A stretch of 61,981 nt of DNA. Origin: a virus. The stretch covers positions 1-61,981 of IMG/VR virus record IMGVR_UViG_3300006641_000033; one strand, written 5' to 3'. A program made the translations under genes and the position numbers. This document shows, in pieces, positions 1 to 6,731 of the stretch. Position 1 is the first letter of the stretch. Every line of letters begins with the position of its first letter. The notes under the pieces were generated by a model that did not search any database, was not told where the DNA came from, and worked only from the letters and a program-made list of their open reading frames with translations.

Positions 1-315
1 GCCGTCGGGACGATGGCGAGCGCGTTGGGCTCGTTGACGGATGCCAAGGATGTGTACCAAGTCGCCGCGCCGTACGGTGCGCGTCTCGCGGATGACAAGA
101 TTGCTGCGGTGACACGGAAGGATCTGCCGAGCCTGTTTGCGGATACCGCGATTATCGTGTCGAACCGCAAGCTGGATATGCAGGATGACACGTTTGAAGA
201 TCTCGATACTTCGACGATGACGAATCGCCGAATCATGAGTGCCTTTACGAAGAGTAACGTAGCGGCCGCTCAAAATCGCGTCTTAATCAATGCGGTGATG
301 CCGTTCATTGCGTAA
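1..315 (+). CDS. Hypothetical protein, possibly 5'-truncated by the window edge
   Basis: The reading frame is open from the first base of the window, so the first visible ATG at 13 may not be the true start. The visible product is about 100 residues, soluble in character, with no membrane segment and no motif I recognise. It ends with a hydrophobic segment (NAVMPFIA). The next gene begins 39 bp downstream on the same strand behind an AAGGAA ribosome-binding site, so the two may share a message. Function unknown. Confidence 0.6.
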   Translation, partial: AVGTMASALGSLTDAKDVYQVAAPYGARLADDKIAAVTRKDLPSLFADTAIIVSNRKLDMQDDTFEDLDTSTMTNRRIMSAFTKSNVAAAQNRVLINAVMPFIA

Positions 316-354
316 GACGCGTGCATTACTCACAACACACACAAGGAACAGACA

Positions 355-639
355 ATGCAGAAGATGTTTGAAAAAGTCGCGGATGTGATCAAGTCGAAGC
401 AGGGCATGATCGCGGTCAATGATCCGGATCTCGATGCGGTGCTGATGGTGAATGGAAAGTCTACGAAGTATCGCTTGGCCACCTATATGTGGGAGATTCG
501 CACGAAGATGAATCTTGCGGTGGTGCCGGTGCGCACCGGTCGCACCGTGACGAGCTATGAGGTGCCGGCATTCAAGGTGGTCGCAGATGCGACAGTGCCA
601 GCGAGTGCCGCGGAGTCTGCAGTCGCTGCGAGTCTCTGA
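355..639 (+). CDS. Hypothetical small protein
   Basis: A 94-residue protein starting MQKMFEKVADVIKSKQG, with an AAGGAA ribosome-binding site about 8 nt before the ATG. It has a charged N-terminal helix, a central segment ending in a basic patch (VNGKSTKYRLATYMWEIRTK), and an alanine/serine-rich C-terminal tail. There are no transmembrane segments or cysteines. It is the last gene before a 370-bp non-coding spacer with a strong hairpin. I do not recognise the family. Confidence 0.6.
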   Translation: MQKMFEKVADVIKSKQGMIAVNDPDLDAVLMVNGKSTKYRLATYMWEIRTKMNLAVVPVRTGRTVTSYEVPAFKVVADATVPASAAESAVAASL

Positions 640-662
640 GACGTCTCTGAGAGGCTGCGGGT

Positions 663-688
663 GTGGGGGAGTCTTCGGATTCTCCCAC
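663..688 (+). terminator. Stable UUCG stem-loop downstream of the 355-639 gene
   Basis: Eleven paired positions (two of them G-T) enclose a TTCG tetraloop, 24 bases after the stop codon. No T-run follows, so it may be a 3'-end stabiliser, a processing signal or a weak terminator rather than a classic intrinsic terminator. Confidence 0.45.
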
Positions 689-706
689 GCGTTAAACCAA
701 CCCAAC

Positions 707-766
707 CTCCACCAGTCTCCACCAGTCTCCACCAATCTCCACAGGCCTCCAATCATCTCCACCATT
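707..766. repeat. Six 10-bp phased repeats, CTCCACCAGT-like
   Basis: CTCC occurs at 707, 717, 727, 737, 747 and 757, giving six head-to-tail 10-bp units. The first two are identical (CTCCACCAGT) and the third differs by one base. The later units keep only the CTCCA core. The exact 10-bp period places every unit on the same face of the helix. Confidence 0.8.
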
Positions 767-942
767 ACGATTCCACAAACACGGGGAATATGCATCACAT
801 CGCATGCGTCATCGATCACACGGATCCGTCAAATGCCAGAAATCTCGAACATTTTTCTGTCAATTCTGCCTGTCATCGTATCTGTTCCATGAGATAATGG
901 TTTCGTTCGCATGAGTGCGAACAACGAACAGTGAACACCCAT

Positions 943-961
943 GGCACTGCGGTGCCTTTTT
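943..961 (+). terminator. Intrinsic terminator upstream of the DUF262-HNH gene
   Basis: A GGCAC/GTGCC stem with a TGCG loop is followed directly by TTTTT. It lies before the ATG at 1014 and inside the GTG-initiated extension of that frame, which argues for the ATG start. Confidence 0.65.
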
Positions 962-1013
962 GACTGATCTGTTCGATGTACACCAAACACCCGAAAGAAA
1001 AAAGCACCGTATC

Positions 1014-2675
1014 ATGAAGACGTTATACGACACGACAAGTAGTAAAAACGAATTCGGCTTTACGAAGAATCTGTACACGGTTGATACCCTGTATCAGATG
1101 TGGAAAGAGAAAACGCTGATCCCTCGACCTATTGAGTTTCAACGAAAACTCGTCGCGACAGATGAATGGAAAGGCGGCATCGTCTATACCGCGTTGAACC
1201 GTACCGCATCACTGACGCTGACCGCGAGTTGGACGCGCCTCCCGGATAATCGTCTCGTGCTTGAAGTGCTTGACGGTCAGCAGCGCATCACCAGCTTGTT
1301 TCAGTACTTGGAAAACAGAAAGACGATTGTCTTGCGCAAGCTGTCAGATGCATCAGCAGACGGGAAGAACCGTTCCGTGACGAAGTTGAATGCGCTGCCT
1401 GTGCCTTTGAGAGATGCCGGCATCACCGTCACCGTCGATCCGCGCAAAACTGGAGGCATCGAGCAGTTGGCGTCATACGAGCATTACGGCACGGAATTGG
1501 CACGCCAGTTGCGTGAGACGCCGATCGAAGTCGAAGAATATGGTGAAGACACGACGAACGAAGAAAAAGCGGAAATCTTCTTCATGAAGAATAACACCAA
1601 CGACCTCGTCGCACAGGAAAAGCGCAATGGCGTTCGAGGCTGGGTGGCGCGAATCGTGCGTGGCATGGTGCGCACGGGTACGGGAAGCGTGACGCCTGAT
1701 ACGGAGATCGAACCCTATAAGATTCCTGTGTCACGGTTCATCAATGAAGGTGCGAACGACACCGGCATCATGTCACATCTCACGAACGACAGACTGGAAC
1801 TGGAAGAGTGTCTCGCTCGACTGTTTGTGTTCGAAAAGCTGAAGACACCGTTTGCGACGAACACGGGGTATGCGTCAGATGACGAGATTACCAAGATGTA
1901 TCGCGACATCGCGTATAAGGGCGACGAAGACATGGAATCCGACACGTCGCAAGATGCGCGCCGATCGTGCGAAACGATGCGAAAAGCGATCGAAAGGCGG
2001 TTCAAACATATGGAGACGATTATTCCGCCGTCGAAGCAGCACGATGCACAACGATTCGGAAAGTTCTCCAATACGCGAAGGAATAGCAAAGTGTTTTCCT
2101 ATTGGACGACATTGTATGTATTCCTGATGTGGCTCGATCAGGAACACAAAGGCTGGAAGTTCGGCAACGAATGCAGTGCAGACGACATCACGGATGCGTT
2201 CATGAACGCGTTCAAGAAGCTCACGGTGTCTCCGAAAGACACGAATCCCTATCCCGATTGGAACGAGACGGATGCGGGCACCGGCAAAGCGACGATGTTT
2301 TCCCGCTTGCTCGGCAAGTATGCGCCGCACGAACTCGCGACGAAGTGTGAAATGCTGTTGACGGCGATTCAGTTGGAAAATGCGAATGTGATTCGATTGT
2401 TAGACCCGAAACGCAACTTCTCGTTTGCGGACAAGGTTCGGAAATGGAAGGAGCAAGGCGAGCGGTGTGCATACACCAACAAGTTCTTGGTCTTGGATCA
2501 CGCTGTAGCGGGTCATAAGATTGCTCACAGCAAGGGTGGGCGAACGACGTACGACAATCTTGTCGTCATCAGTCGATCCGTCAATCAGAGGATGGGTGAT
2601 ATGTCATGGGATGACTTTAGAGACGCGCAGGCGACGAAGCGCACAGCGACACGTGCGGCGACACGTGCAGCGTAA
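1014..2675 (+). CDS. DUF262 and HNH nuclease protein, GmrSD-like
   Basis: The product is about 553 residues. The N-terminal half has the DUF262 (ParB/GmrS-like) signature, with a FQRKL segment and the motif LDGQQRITSLFQYL. The C-terminal end has an HNH nuclease core: CAYTNK, then LDHAVAGHKIAHSKGG, then YDNLVVISRSVNQRMG. This is the domain order of single-chain GmrSD-type IV modification-dependent nucleases, which cut modified DNA using NTP. I chose ATG 1014 because an intrinsic terminator lies between it and the upstream GTG at 915. In a phage genome the gene could act against competing phages with modified DNA or be a passenger. Domain call is firm; the target is not known. Confidence 0.8.
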   Translation: MKTLYDTTSSKNEFGFTKNLYTVDTLYQMWKEKTLIPRPIEFQRKLVATDEWKGGIVYTALNRTASLTLTASWTRLPDNRLVLEVLDGQQRITSLFQYLENRKTIVLRKLSDASADGKNRSVTKLNALPVPLRDAGITVTVDPRKTGGIEQLASYEHYGTELARQLRETPIEVEEYGEDTTNEEKAEIFFMKNNTNDLVAQEKRNGVRGWVARIVRGMVRTGTGSVTPDTEIEPYKIPVSRFINEGANDTGIMSHLTNDRLELEECLARLFVFEKLKTPFATNTGYASDDEITKMYRDIAYKGDEDMESDTSQDARRSCETMRKAIERRFKHMETIIPPSKQHDAQRFGKFSNTRRNSKVFSYWTTLYVFLMWLDQEHKGWKFGNECSADDITDAFMNAFKKLTVSPKDTNPYPDWNETDAGTGKATMFSRLLGKYAPHELATKCEMLLTAIQLENANVIRLLDPKRNFSFADKVRKWKEQGERCAYTNKFLVLDHAVAGHKIAHSKGGRTTYDNLVVISRSVNQRMGDMSWDDFRDAQATKRTATRAATRAA

Positions 2676-2709
2676 AGCGGGTTCAGGCGATCAACGAATC
2701 GAGGAACGC

Positions 2710-3321
2710 ATGAGCGACCACCCCACGCCTCAGCCCGCCGCGTCGTCTGCGGTGGAGCAGGCCATCACCGCTTTCATTGAAAAATGGGAGTCATGGGAGC
2801 CCGAGACTGGGGCCGAGCTTCAGACTGACCTCACGGCCCTGATCGCCGCCGTGCGTGCCGAATCATGTCCCGCCGTCCCTGATCCCGTTCCTGCTGGATG
2901 GACGTGTCCCACCTGCGGCTTGGCCCATCGCCGGTATTACGAGAGCATCATTGAGCGTCTCAAAGCCTTGGAAGCGCAAGCCGTTCGGGGGTGCCCCGCC
3001 TGCGCCGAGAAGATCCGTCGTGCGTATCGGGATCGAAACAGACACATGAGTGAGATCGAACAGGCCATTCACCTGCTGCAGACGAAGGTGGCAGAGATTC
3101 GTCGAGACGCGGCGAAGCCACATCCAGTAGAAGATGCGCATTTCATCGCAACCAGCGTGGCGGAAGCCGACGCGATTGACACCGTGATTGCTGCGCTGCC
3201 CCCGCACGAATGGCGCTATGACGAACGTGCGCAAGTGTATCGGTGCTGGAAGTGTCTTGTGCGCAGCGACCGCCCGCATGAACGCACCTGTGCTGTCACG
3301 CTGACCGTCACATGCGACTGA
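2710..3321 (+). CDS. Hypothetical zinc-binding protein with cysteine pairs
   Basis: A 203-residue protein starting MSDHPTPQPAASSAVEQ behind a GAGGAAC ribosome-binding site. It has three cysteine clusters: CPTCG near residue 65, CPAC near residue 98, and YRCWKC followed by HERTC near the C-terminus. These suggest one or two structural zinc sites. A charged helical stretch lies between them. The start at 2710 is preferred over an ATG at 2521 that would overlap the nuclease gene. The local sequence is richer in G+C than the neighbouring genes. The next gene overlaps by 10 bp. Function unknown. Confidence 0.6.
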   Translation: MSDHPTPQPAASSAVEQAITAFIEKWESWEPETGAELQTDLTALIAAVRAESCPAVPDPVPAGWTCPTCGLAHRRYYESIIERLKALEAQAVRGCPACAEKIRRAYRDRNRHMSEIEQAIHLLQTKVAEIRRDAAKPHPVEDAHFIATSVAEADAIDTVIAALPPHEWRYDERAQVYRCWKCLVRSDRPHERTCAVTLTVTCD

Positions 3322-3665
3322 CCCGCATCAGTCTCCTCATCGGGTGGTGTGTGCTCAGTCTGCATTGTGCGTCATCGCTGCACATACAGATACGGAATAT
3401 GACGCCCTTCGTTCGATGGGCAGACACACGCGTCACACAGATGGAGATCACGCTCCCCGCACAGGATCCCGGCAGGTATGCGCTCGTCACCGTCGAAGAT
3501 GCCATGACGGTGCGCGATTCCGTGGTCACATTGACCCCGAGCGTACAACATCTGCCGTGGACGATTCCGGTGCGCACGTCAGGCACGATATGGGTGCGCA
3601 TCGAAATCTATGACCAGCACCATCGGTGTCTGCAGACGCGCATCGAACGCATGGAAGTGCCATAA
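3312..3665 (+). CDS. Secreted or membrane-anchored small protein
   Basis: A 117-residue product overlapping the previous gene by 10 bp. The N-terminus (MRLTRISLLIGWCVLSLHC) looks like a Sec signal peptide or signal anchor. The residue before the cysteine is histidine, so it does not fit a normal lipobox. The rest is rich in short beta-type segments and has no catalytic motif I recognise. It ends just before the sigma70-like promoter of the next operon. Function unknown; the envelope location is an inference from the N-terminus. Confidence 0.55.
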   Translation: MRLTRISLLIGWCVLSLHCASSLHIQIRNMTPFVRWADTRVTQMEITLPAQDPGRYALVTVEDAMTVRDSVVTLTPSVQHLPWTIPVRTSGTIWVRIEIYDQHHRCLQTRIERMEVP

Positions 3666-3672
3666 TGCGCGT

Positions 3673-3701
3673 TTGACTTTTCCATCGGGATCGGATATCA
3701 T
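3673..3701 (+). promoter_or_regulatory. Sigma70-type promoter for the accessory operon
   Basis: TTGACT and TATCAT are separated by 17 bp. An AGGAG ribosome-binding site at about 3708 and the ATG at 3724 follow, so the accessory genes can be transcribed independently by host polymerase. Confidence 0.75.
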
Positions 3702-3723
3702 ACGAACAGGAGTTGAACATCTC

Positions 3724-4785
3724 ATGACACATCCGCAAGAGAAGCCGATTATCGTCTTCGGTCTTGGCCACATTGGCCAATACATCCACGCAGAACTGAT
3801 CAAGCGCACCTATCGTGTGATCGGGTATGATCTCCGTGACGGTCATGATCTCACCAATCGTGAGACGATCCGTTTGGCACTCGTCAAGGGGTGTGCCGTC
3901 ATTGACACGCTCCCCTATCAATGCAATCTCGCGGTGGCGGAGGAAGCCGCGTCATTGGGTGTCGCGTACTTCAATCTCTCAGAGGATGTACGGAACACCA
4001 ACCTCATTCGAAATCTGCAGACCACCAGCGTCTTGATTCCACAGTGCGGATTAGCGCCGGGCATGGTCAGCATTCTCGCCGCGCATCTGGCGCATCCGTT
4101 CGACCGTCTTGATGAGATCCTCATTCGCGTCGGCGCACTCCCCCGCGTGCCGTTCAATCATTTGCAATACGCACTCACATGGAGTTGTGCGGGACTCGTC
4201 AATGAATACTGCGCACCGTGCGATGTGATTGAGAATGGCGTGCGCACACAGGTACGAGCCTTGGATGACGTGGAGCCGCTGGAGTTTTTGGGGCACACCT
4301 TTGAAGCCGCACATACGAGTGGCGGCATTGGCACGTTGTGCAACAGTTATCTTGGCAAAGCCCAACGCGTCAACTACAAAACGCTGCGGTATCCCGGTCA
4401 CTATCAGTACATGCACATGTTTCGCGATGATTTGAAACTTGCGGAGCATAAAGATCGTGCAGAACAATGGTTCTCCGCGGCGTTGCCTCGCACCACGCAC
4501 GATCTCGTCGCGATCTGGATCTACGTCGAAGGCACCTATCTGGGCGTCAACGGCCATCGTGCCCATCTGTTTGATGGGTATCAGCATATCGTACACGCAA
4601 CCCCTGACGTGACGGCGATTCAGCGGACCACCGCGCATGGCTGTCTTGCGGTGGTCGATGCGTATCTGCGTGGTCAGATTCCACAGCGCGGATTTGTGCG
4701 ACAGGAAGATCTTCCGTTTGACGCGATTGCCGCATCACCGTTCTTTGATGTCTATCGCGCAGGATTGCGACAGGTGACGCGATGA
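3724..4785 (+). CDS. Saccharopine dehydrogenase-like NAD(P)-binding protein
   Basis: A 353-residue protein starting MTHPQEKPIIVFGLGHIGQ. The N-terminus is a Rossmann fold with the dinucleotide loop GLGHIG at about residues 12-17. The central part resembles the saccharopine dehydrogenase / lysine 6-dehydrogenase catalytic domain: CGLAPGMVSILAAHLA, YALTWSCAGLVNEYCAPCD, TSGGIGTLCNSYLGK and NYKTLRYPGHY. Family members oxidise or reduce amino-acid imine bonds such as saccharopine or lysine. The next gene (an oxygenase) overlaps by 4 bp, so the two are translationally coupled and probably act in one pathway. The substrate cannot be read from sequence. Confidence 0.75.
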   Translation: MTHPQEKPIIVFGLGHIGQYIHAELIKRTYRVIGYDLRDGHDLTNRETIRLALVKGCAVIDTLPYQCNLAVAEEAASLGVAYFNLSEDVRNTNLIRNLQTTSVLIPQCGLAPGMVSILAAHLAHPFDRLDEILIRVGALPRVPFNHLQYALTWSCAGLVNEYCAPCDVIENGVRTQVRALDDVEPLEFLGHTFEAAHTSGGIGTLCNSYLGKAQRVNYKTLRYPGHYQYMHMFRDDLKLAEHKDRAEQWFSAALPRTTHDLVAIWIYVEGTYLGVNGHRAHLFDGYQHIVHATPDVTAIQRTTAHGCLAVVDAYLRGQIPQRGFVRQEDLPFDAIAASPFFDVYRAGLRQVTR

Positions 4786-5927
4786 CAGAACCATTGAAAC
4801 CGTGGCAGCACGGGTACACACTCGATACATTGCTTGACTATGAAGCGCGGTACACCACATACAACAGTTACATGGCGTCTCCGTTTGCAGCATTCAAGAA
4901 GCATCGAATTGCAGAACGCCTCCACGCAAACGAATTTGTCGTAGGAGAGGGATATGCGTATGTGATCACGACGGCGAAAGTGCGCACGGCACTGTCACAG
5001 TTTCCGGATGTCGCGTTTGGTGAGCGGTTTGCGGGCGACCGTACGTTGTCATATCTCGCAGTGGATTGGAATGATGGCCGATGGCAGCAAGAGTTTGCGC
5101 GTCTGTGTACGGCACCATCTCCGCTGTGGATACAGGTGCCGGTGCGCGACACGGAAGCCATCACGCACATTAGTCGCGTCGCGACCCGTGCAGGCACCAA
5201 GATTACCACGTTCGGTGATATCTTCGCATGGTTCGTACGCGAATCCGAAGAAGACGCAGGATTGTTTGGTTCGTCACGATTGCGCACCGTGGAACCCGTG
5301 CATCAATATGGCATTTGCCCGTGTGAGGTCGACGTCGAAGCACATGCACGGGCATTGTATTCCGAAGTCACGGCGCTGTCGGTACCGTATCAAGATCATT
5401 ACAGCAACTACAATGCGGGTCATGCATGGGGGGCGTTATCGGTGCGCGGATATAGTGCTGACGTGCACATGATCGCGAAACCATCGGAAATGAATGCGAA
5501 GTGGAAAGCCGCGCATGCGCATGAAGATTTCACATTGCAGGATACCACGCTTCGTGCGCAACTGCCGTCATTGGAACCGCTGCTCCATGCGTTTGGCGAT
5601 GTTACATGGCATCGTATTCGATTGATGCGTTTGCAGCCCGGCGGGGGTGAACTTCAGCGTCACACCGATCAAGTCGATGCAGATTCTGGATTCGGTGTCG
5701 GGCAATTGATGCGCATACACGTGCCGTTGAAGACGAATCCGCAAGTGATCTTTACGGTATGGGATGCGAATGATGTCGCGCAGGAGGTGCACATGCCCGC
5801 GTTCTCTGCGTATGCATTGGATACGCGCTGGCCGCATCGAGCGATCAACGGCGGCCGCGACGAACGAATTCATCTGGTCATGGATGCGGTGACGACGCCC
5901 GCATTGCAAGCGAGGTTGCGACCATGA
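4782..5927 (+). CDS. 2-oxoglutarate/Fe(II) oxygenase-like protein (Asp/Arg hydroxylase type)
   Basis: A 381-residue protein overlapping the upstream dehydrogenase-like gene by ATGA. The C-terminal third carries a double-stranded beta-helix iron site: LQRHTDQVDADSG gives HxD, and RWPHRAINGGRDERIHLVMD gives the distal histidine and the arginine that would hold 2-oxoglutarate. This resembles the aspartyl/asparaginyl beta-hydroxylase group. The N-terminal 180 residues are of unknown type. A role hydroxylating a free amino acid, a peptide or a small molecule made by the upstream enzyme is inference. Confidence 0.7.
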   Translation: MTEPLKPWQHGYTLDTLLDYEARYTTYNSYMASPFAAFKKHRIAERLHANEFVVGEGYAYVITTAKVRTALSQFPDVAFGERFAGDRTLSYLAVDWNDGRWQQEFARLCTAPSPLWIQVPVRDTEAITHISRVATRAGTKITTFGDIFAWFVRESEEDAGLFGSSRLRTVEPVHQYGICPCEVDVEAHARALYSEVTALSVPYQDHYSNYNAGHAWGALSVRGYSADVHMIAKPSEMNAKWKAAHAHEDFTLQDTTLRAQLPSLEPLLHAFGDVTWHRIRLMRLQPGGGELQRHTDQVDADSGFGVGQLMRIHVPLKTNPQVIFTVWDANDVAQEVHMPAFSAYALDTRWPHRAINGGRDERIHLVMDAVTTPALQARLRP

Positions 5928-6259
5928 GTCTCACGGGATGGAAGAAGCGGATGCTATTGGAGCTTCCACATACGATGGCATCTCCCATGCGCTCTGAACG
6001 TGCGGAGGCATTGTGGATCGTGCCCGTGAAGGATGCATACGCAGTGGTGGCGATTCGCAAGGGCGCGCCTCGTGCTGTTGTCGCGTATTGTCATGAGCTG
6101 GATCTCCGTAATATTCATTATCAACCTGTCAAGGTGCGCACGGAAGCAAAACGCTTGACGCCACGTACGTCATATCTGGAATTGACCCCGAACGACGCGT
6201 CACACGCATTCTACGTCATGAACTCACAAGCGGTCACAGAAGTAGTTGTCACTCAATAG
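5924..6259 (+). CDS. Hypothetical protein at the end of the oxygenase operon
   Basis: A 111-residue protein coupled to the oxygenase gene by a 4-bp ATGA overlap. It has alternating hydrophobic segments (ALWIVPVKDAYAVVAIRKG) that look like a small beta-rich domain. There is no membrane segment, zinc site or catalytic motif. The coupling suggests it serves the same pathway as the two upstream enzymes. Function unknown. Confidence 0.6.
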   Translation: MSLTGWKKRMLLELPHTMASPMRSERAEALWIVPVKDAYAVVAIRKGAPRAVVAYCHELDLRNIHYQPVKVRTEAKRLTPRTSYLELTPNDASHAFYVMNSQAVTEVVVTQ

Positions 6260-6267
6260 CGATATTC

Positions 6268-6274
6268 CTAAATA
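6268..6274 (+). promoter_or_regulatory. Late-type promoter element CTAAATA
   Basis: CTAAATA with flanks CC and TCC lies 5 bp before the ATG at 6280. It resembles the T4 late box TATAAATA read by gp55. A transcript from it would be practically leaderless. Confidence 0.5.
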
Positions 6275-6279
6275 TCCAC

Positions 6280-6450
6280 ATGTCGCTATACGTCAAACTC
6301 ATGCTTATTGCGCTCAGTAGTGCCTACGTGTGTTTATTCGTATGGTTTGTGCGCCGCATTCGAATCATTGCTCGACACGTGCCACCAAGATCGCATGCGG
6401 AAAACGAGACGCATCATGCGGATACGCCTCATCACAGTGTGTGGCACTGA
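6280..6450 (+). CDS. Small single-pass membrane protein
   Basis: A 56-residue protein. It starts MSLYVKLMLIALSSAYVCLF and continues VWFVRRIRII, which is one transmembrane helix of about 20-22 residues followed by a basic stop-transfer patch. The short C-terminal tail is rich in histidine (HAENETHHADTPHHS). The ATG is 5 bp downstream of a CTAAATA late-type element and no ribosome-binding site is seen, so the message is probably leaderless. The stop overlaps nothing, and the next gene has its own GAGGAGA site. Function unknown; size and topology would fit a lysis accessory or envelope protein. Confidence 0.55.
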   Translation: MSLYVKLMLIALSSAYVCLFVWFVRRIRIIARHVPPRSHAENETHHADTPHHSVWH

Positions 6451-6464
6451 TAGAGGAGACGCAT

Positions 6465-6722
6465 ATGCTCTCACGACGTTCATTTCTGACGGGGGCCGCG
6501 TTTAGTGTTGCGGCGACAATGGCATACGCTGCGCAACAGTCACAGACCCCCGAATCCCCCAAGTCACCTCCACCTGAGAAGCCAAATGAGAAGCCAAATG
6601 AAAAACCGTTGATTGATGCAGACGGTCGGGAATATCGCGTGTGCCCACAGTGCGGCAACAATATGTACAAGCAGGGTCGCATGTGGGTGTGCGAAGTCTG
6701 CGGTTATAGTTACGTCGAATAG
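6465..6722 (+). CDS. Small TAT-exported zinc-ribbon protein
   Basis: An 85-residue protein with a GAGGAGA ribosome-binding site. It starts MLSRRSFLTGAAFSVAATMA, a twin-arginine signal (SRRSFL) with an AYA-type cleavage site near residue 22. A proline-rich linker with repeats of EKPN follows. The C-terminus is a zinc ribbon: CPQCGNN, then WVCEVCGYSYVE. TAT substrates are exported folded, which fits a metal-loaded ribbon. It lies 9 bp upstream of a second TAT protein (DUF1552), so the two are probably co-expressed partners. Function unknown. Confidence 0.7.
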   Translation: MLSRRSFLTGAAFSVAATMAYAAQQSQTPESPKSPPPEKPNEKPNEKPLIDADGREYRVCPQCGNNMYKQGRMWVCEVCGYSYVE

Positions 6723-6731
6723 GAGAGCATC

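Larger units (their letters stand above)
640..1013. other. Non-coding spacer with UUCG hairpin, phased repeats and terminator
   Basis: This 374-bp stretch carries no convincing gene. It holds an 11-bp stem closed by a TTCG loop at 663-688 just after the upstream gene, six 10-bp repeats at 707-766, and a GGCAC/GTGCC hairpin followed by five T at 943-961. A short GTG-initiated extension of the downstream gene (from 915) would read through that hairpin and is judged unreal. Confidence 0.7.

Noticed and set aside
707-766. 10-bp tandem repeats as a CRISPR array
   Set aside because: Units are too short, have no spacers, and no cas gene is present.
915-1013. GTG-initiated 33-codon extension of the DUF262-HNH gene
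   Set aside because: It reads through an intrinsic terminator (943-961) and lacks a ribosome-binding site; ATG 1014 is preferred.
3312-3665. Lipoprotein signal in the small secreted protein
   Set aside because: The residue before the cysteine is histidine, which does not fit a lipobox.
4051-4638. Long minus-strand ORF opposite the saccharopine-dehydrogenase-like gene
   Set aside because: Antisense shadow; composition is typical of a reversed coding frame and no ribosome-binding site is seen.
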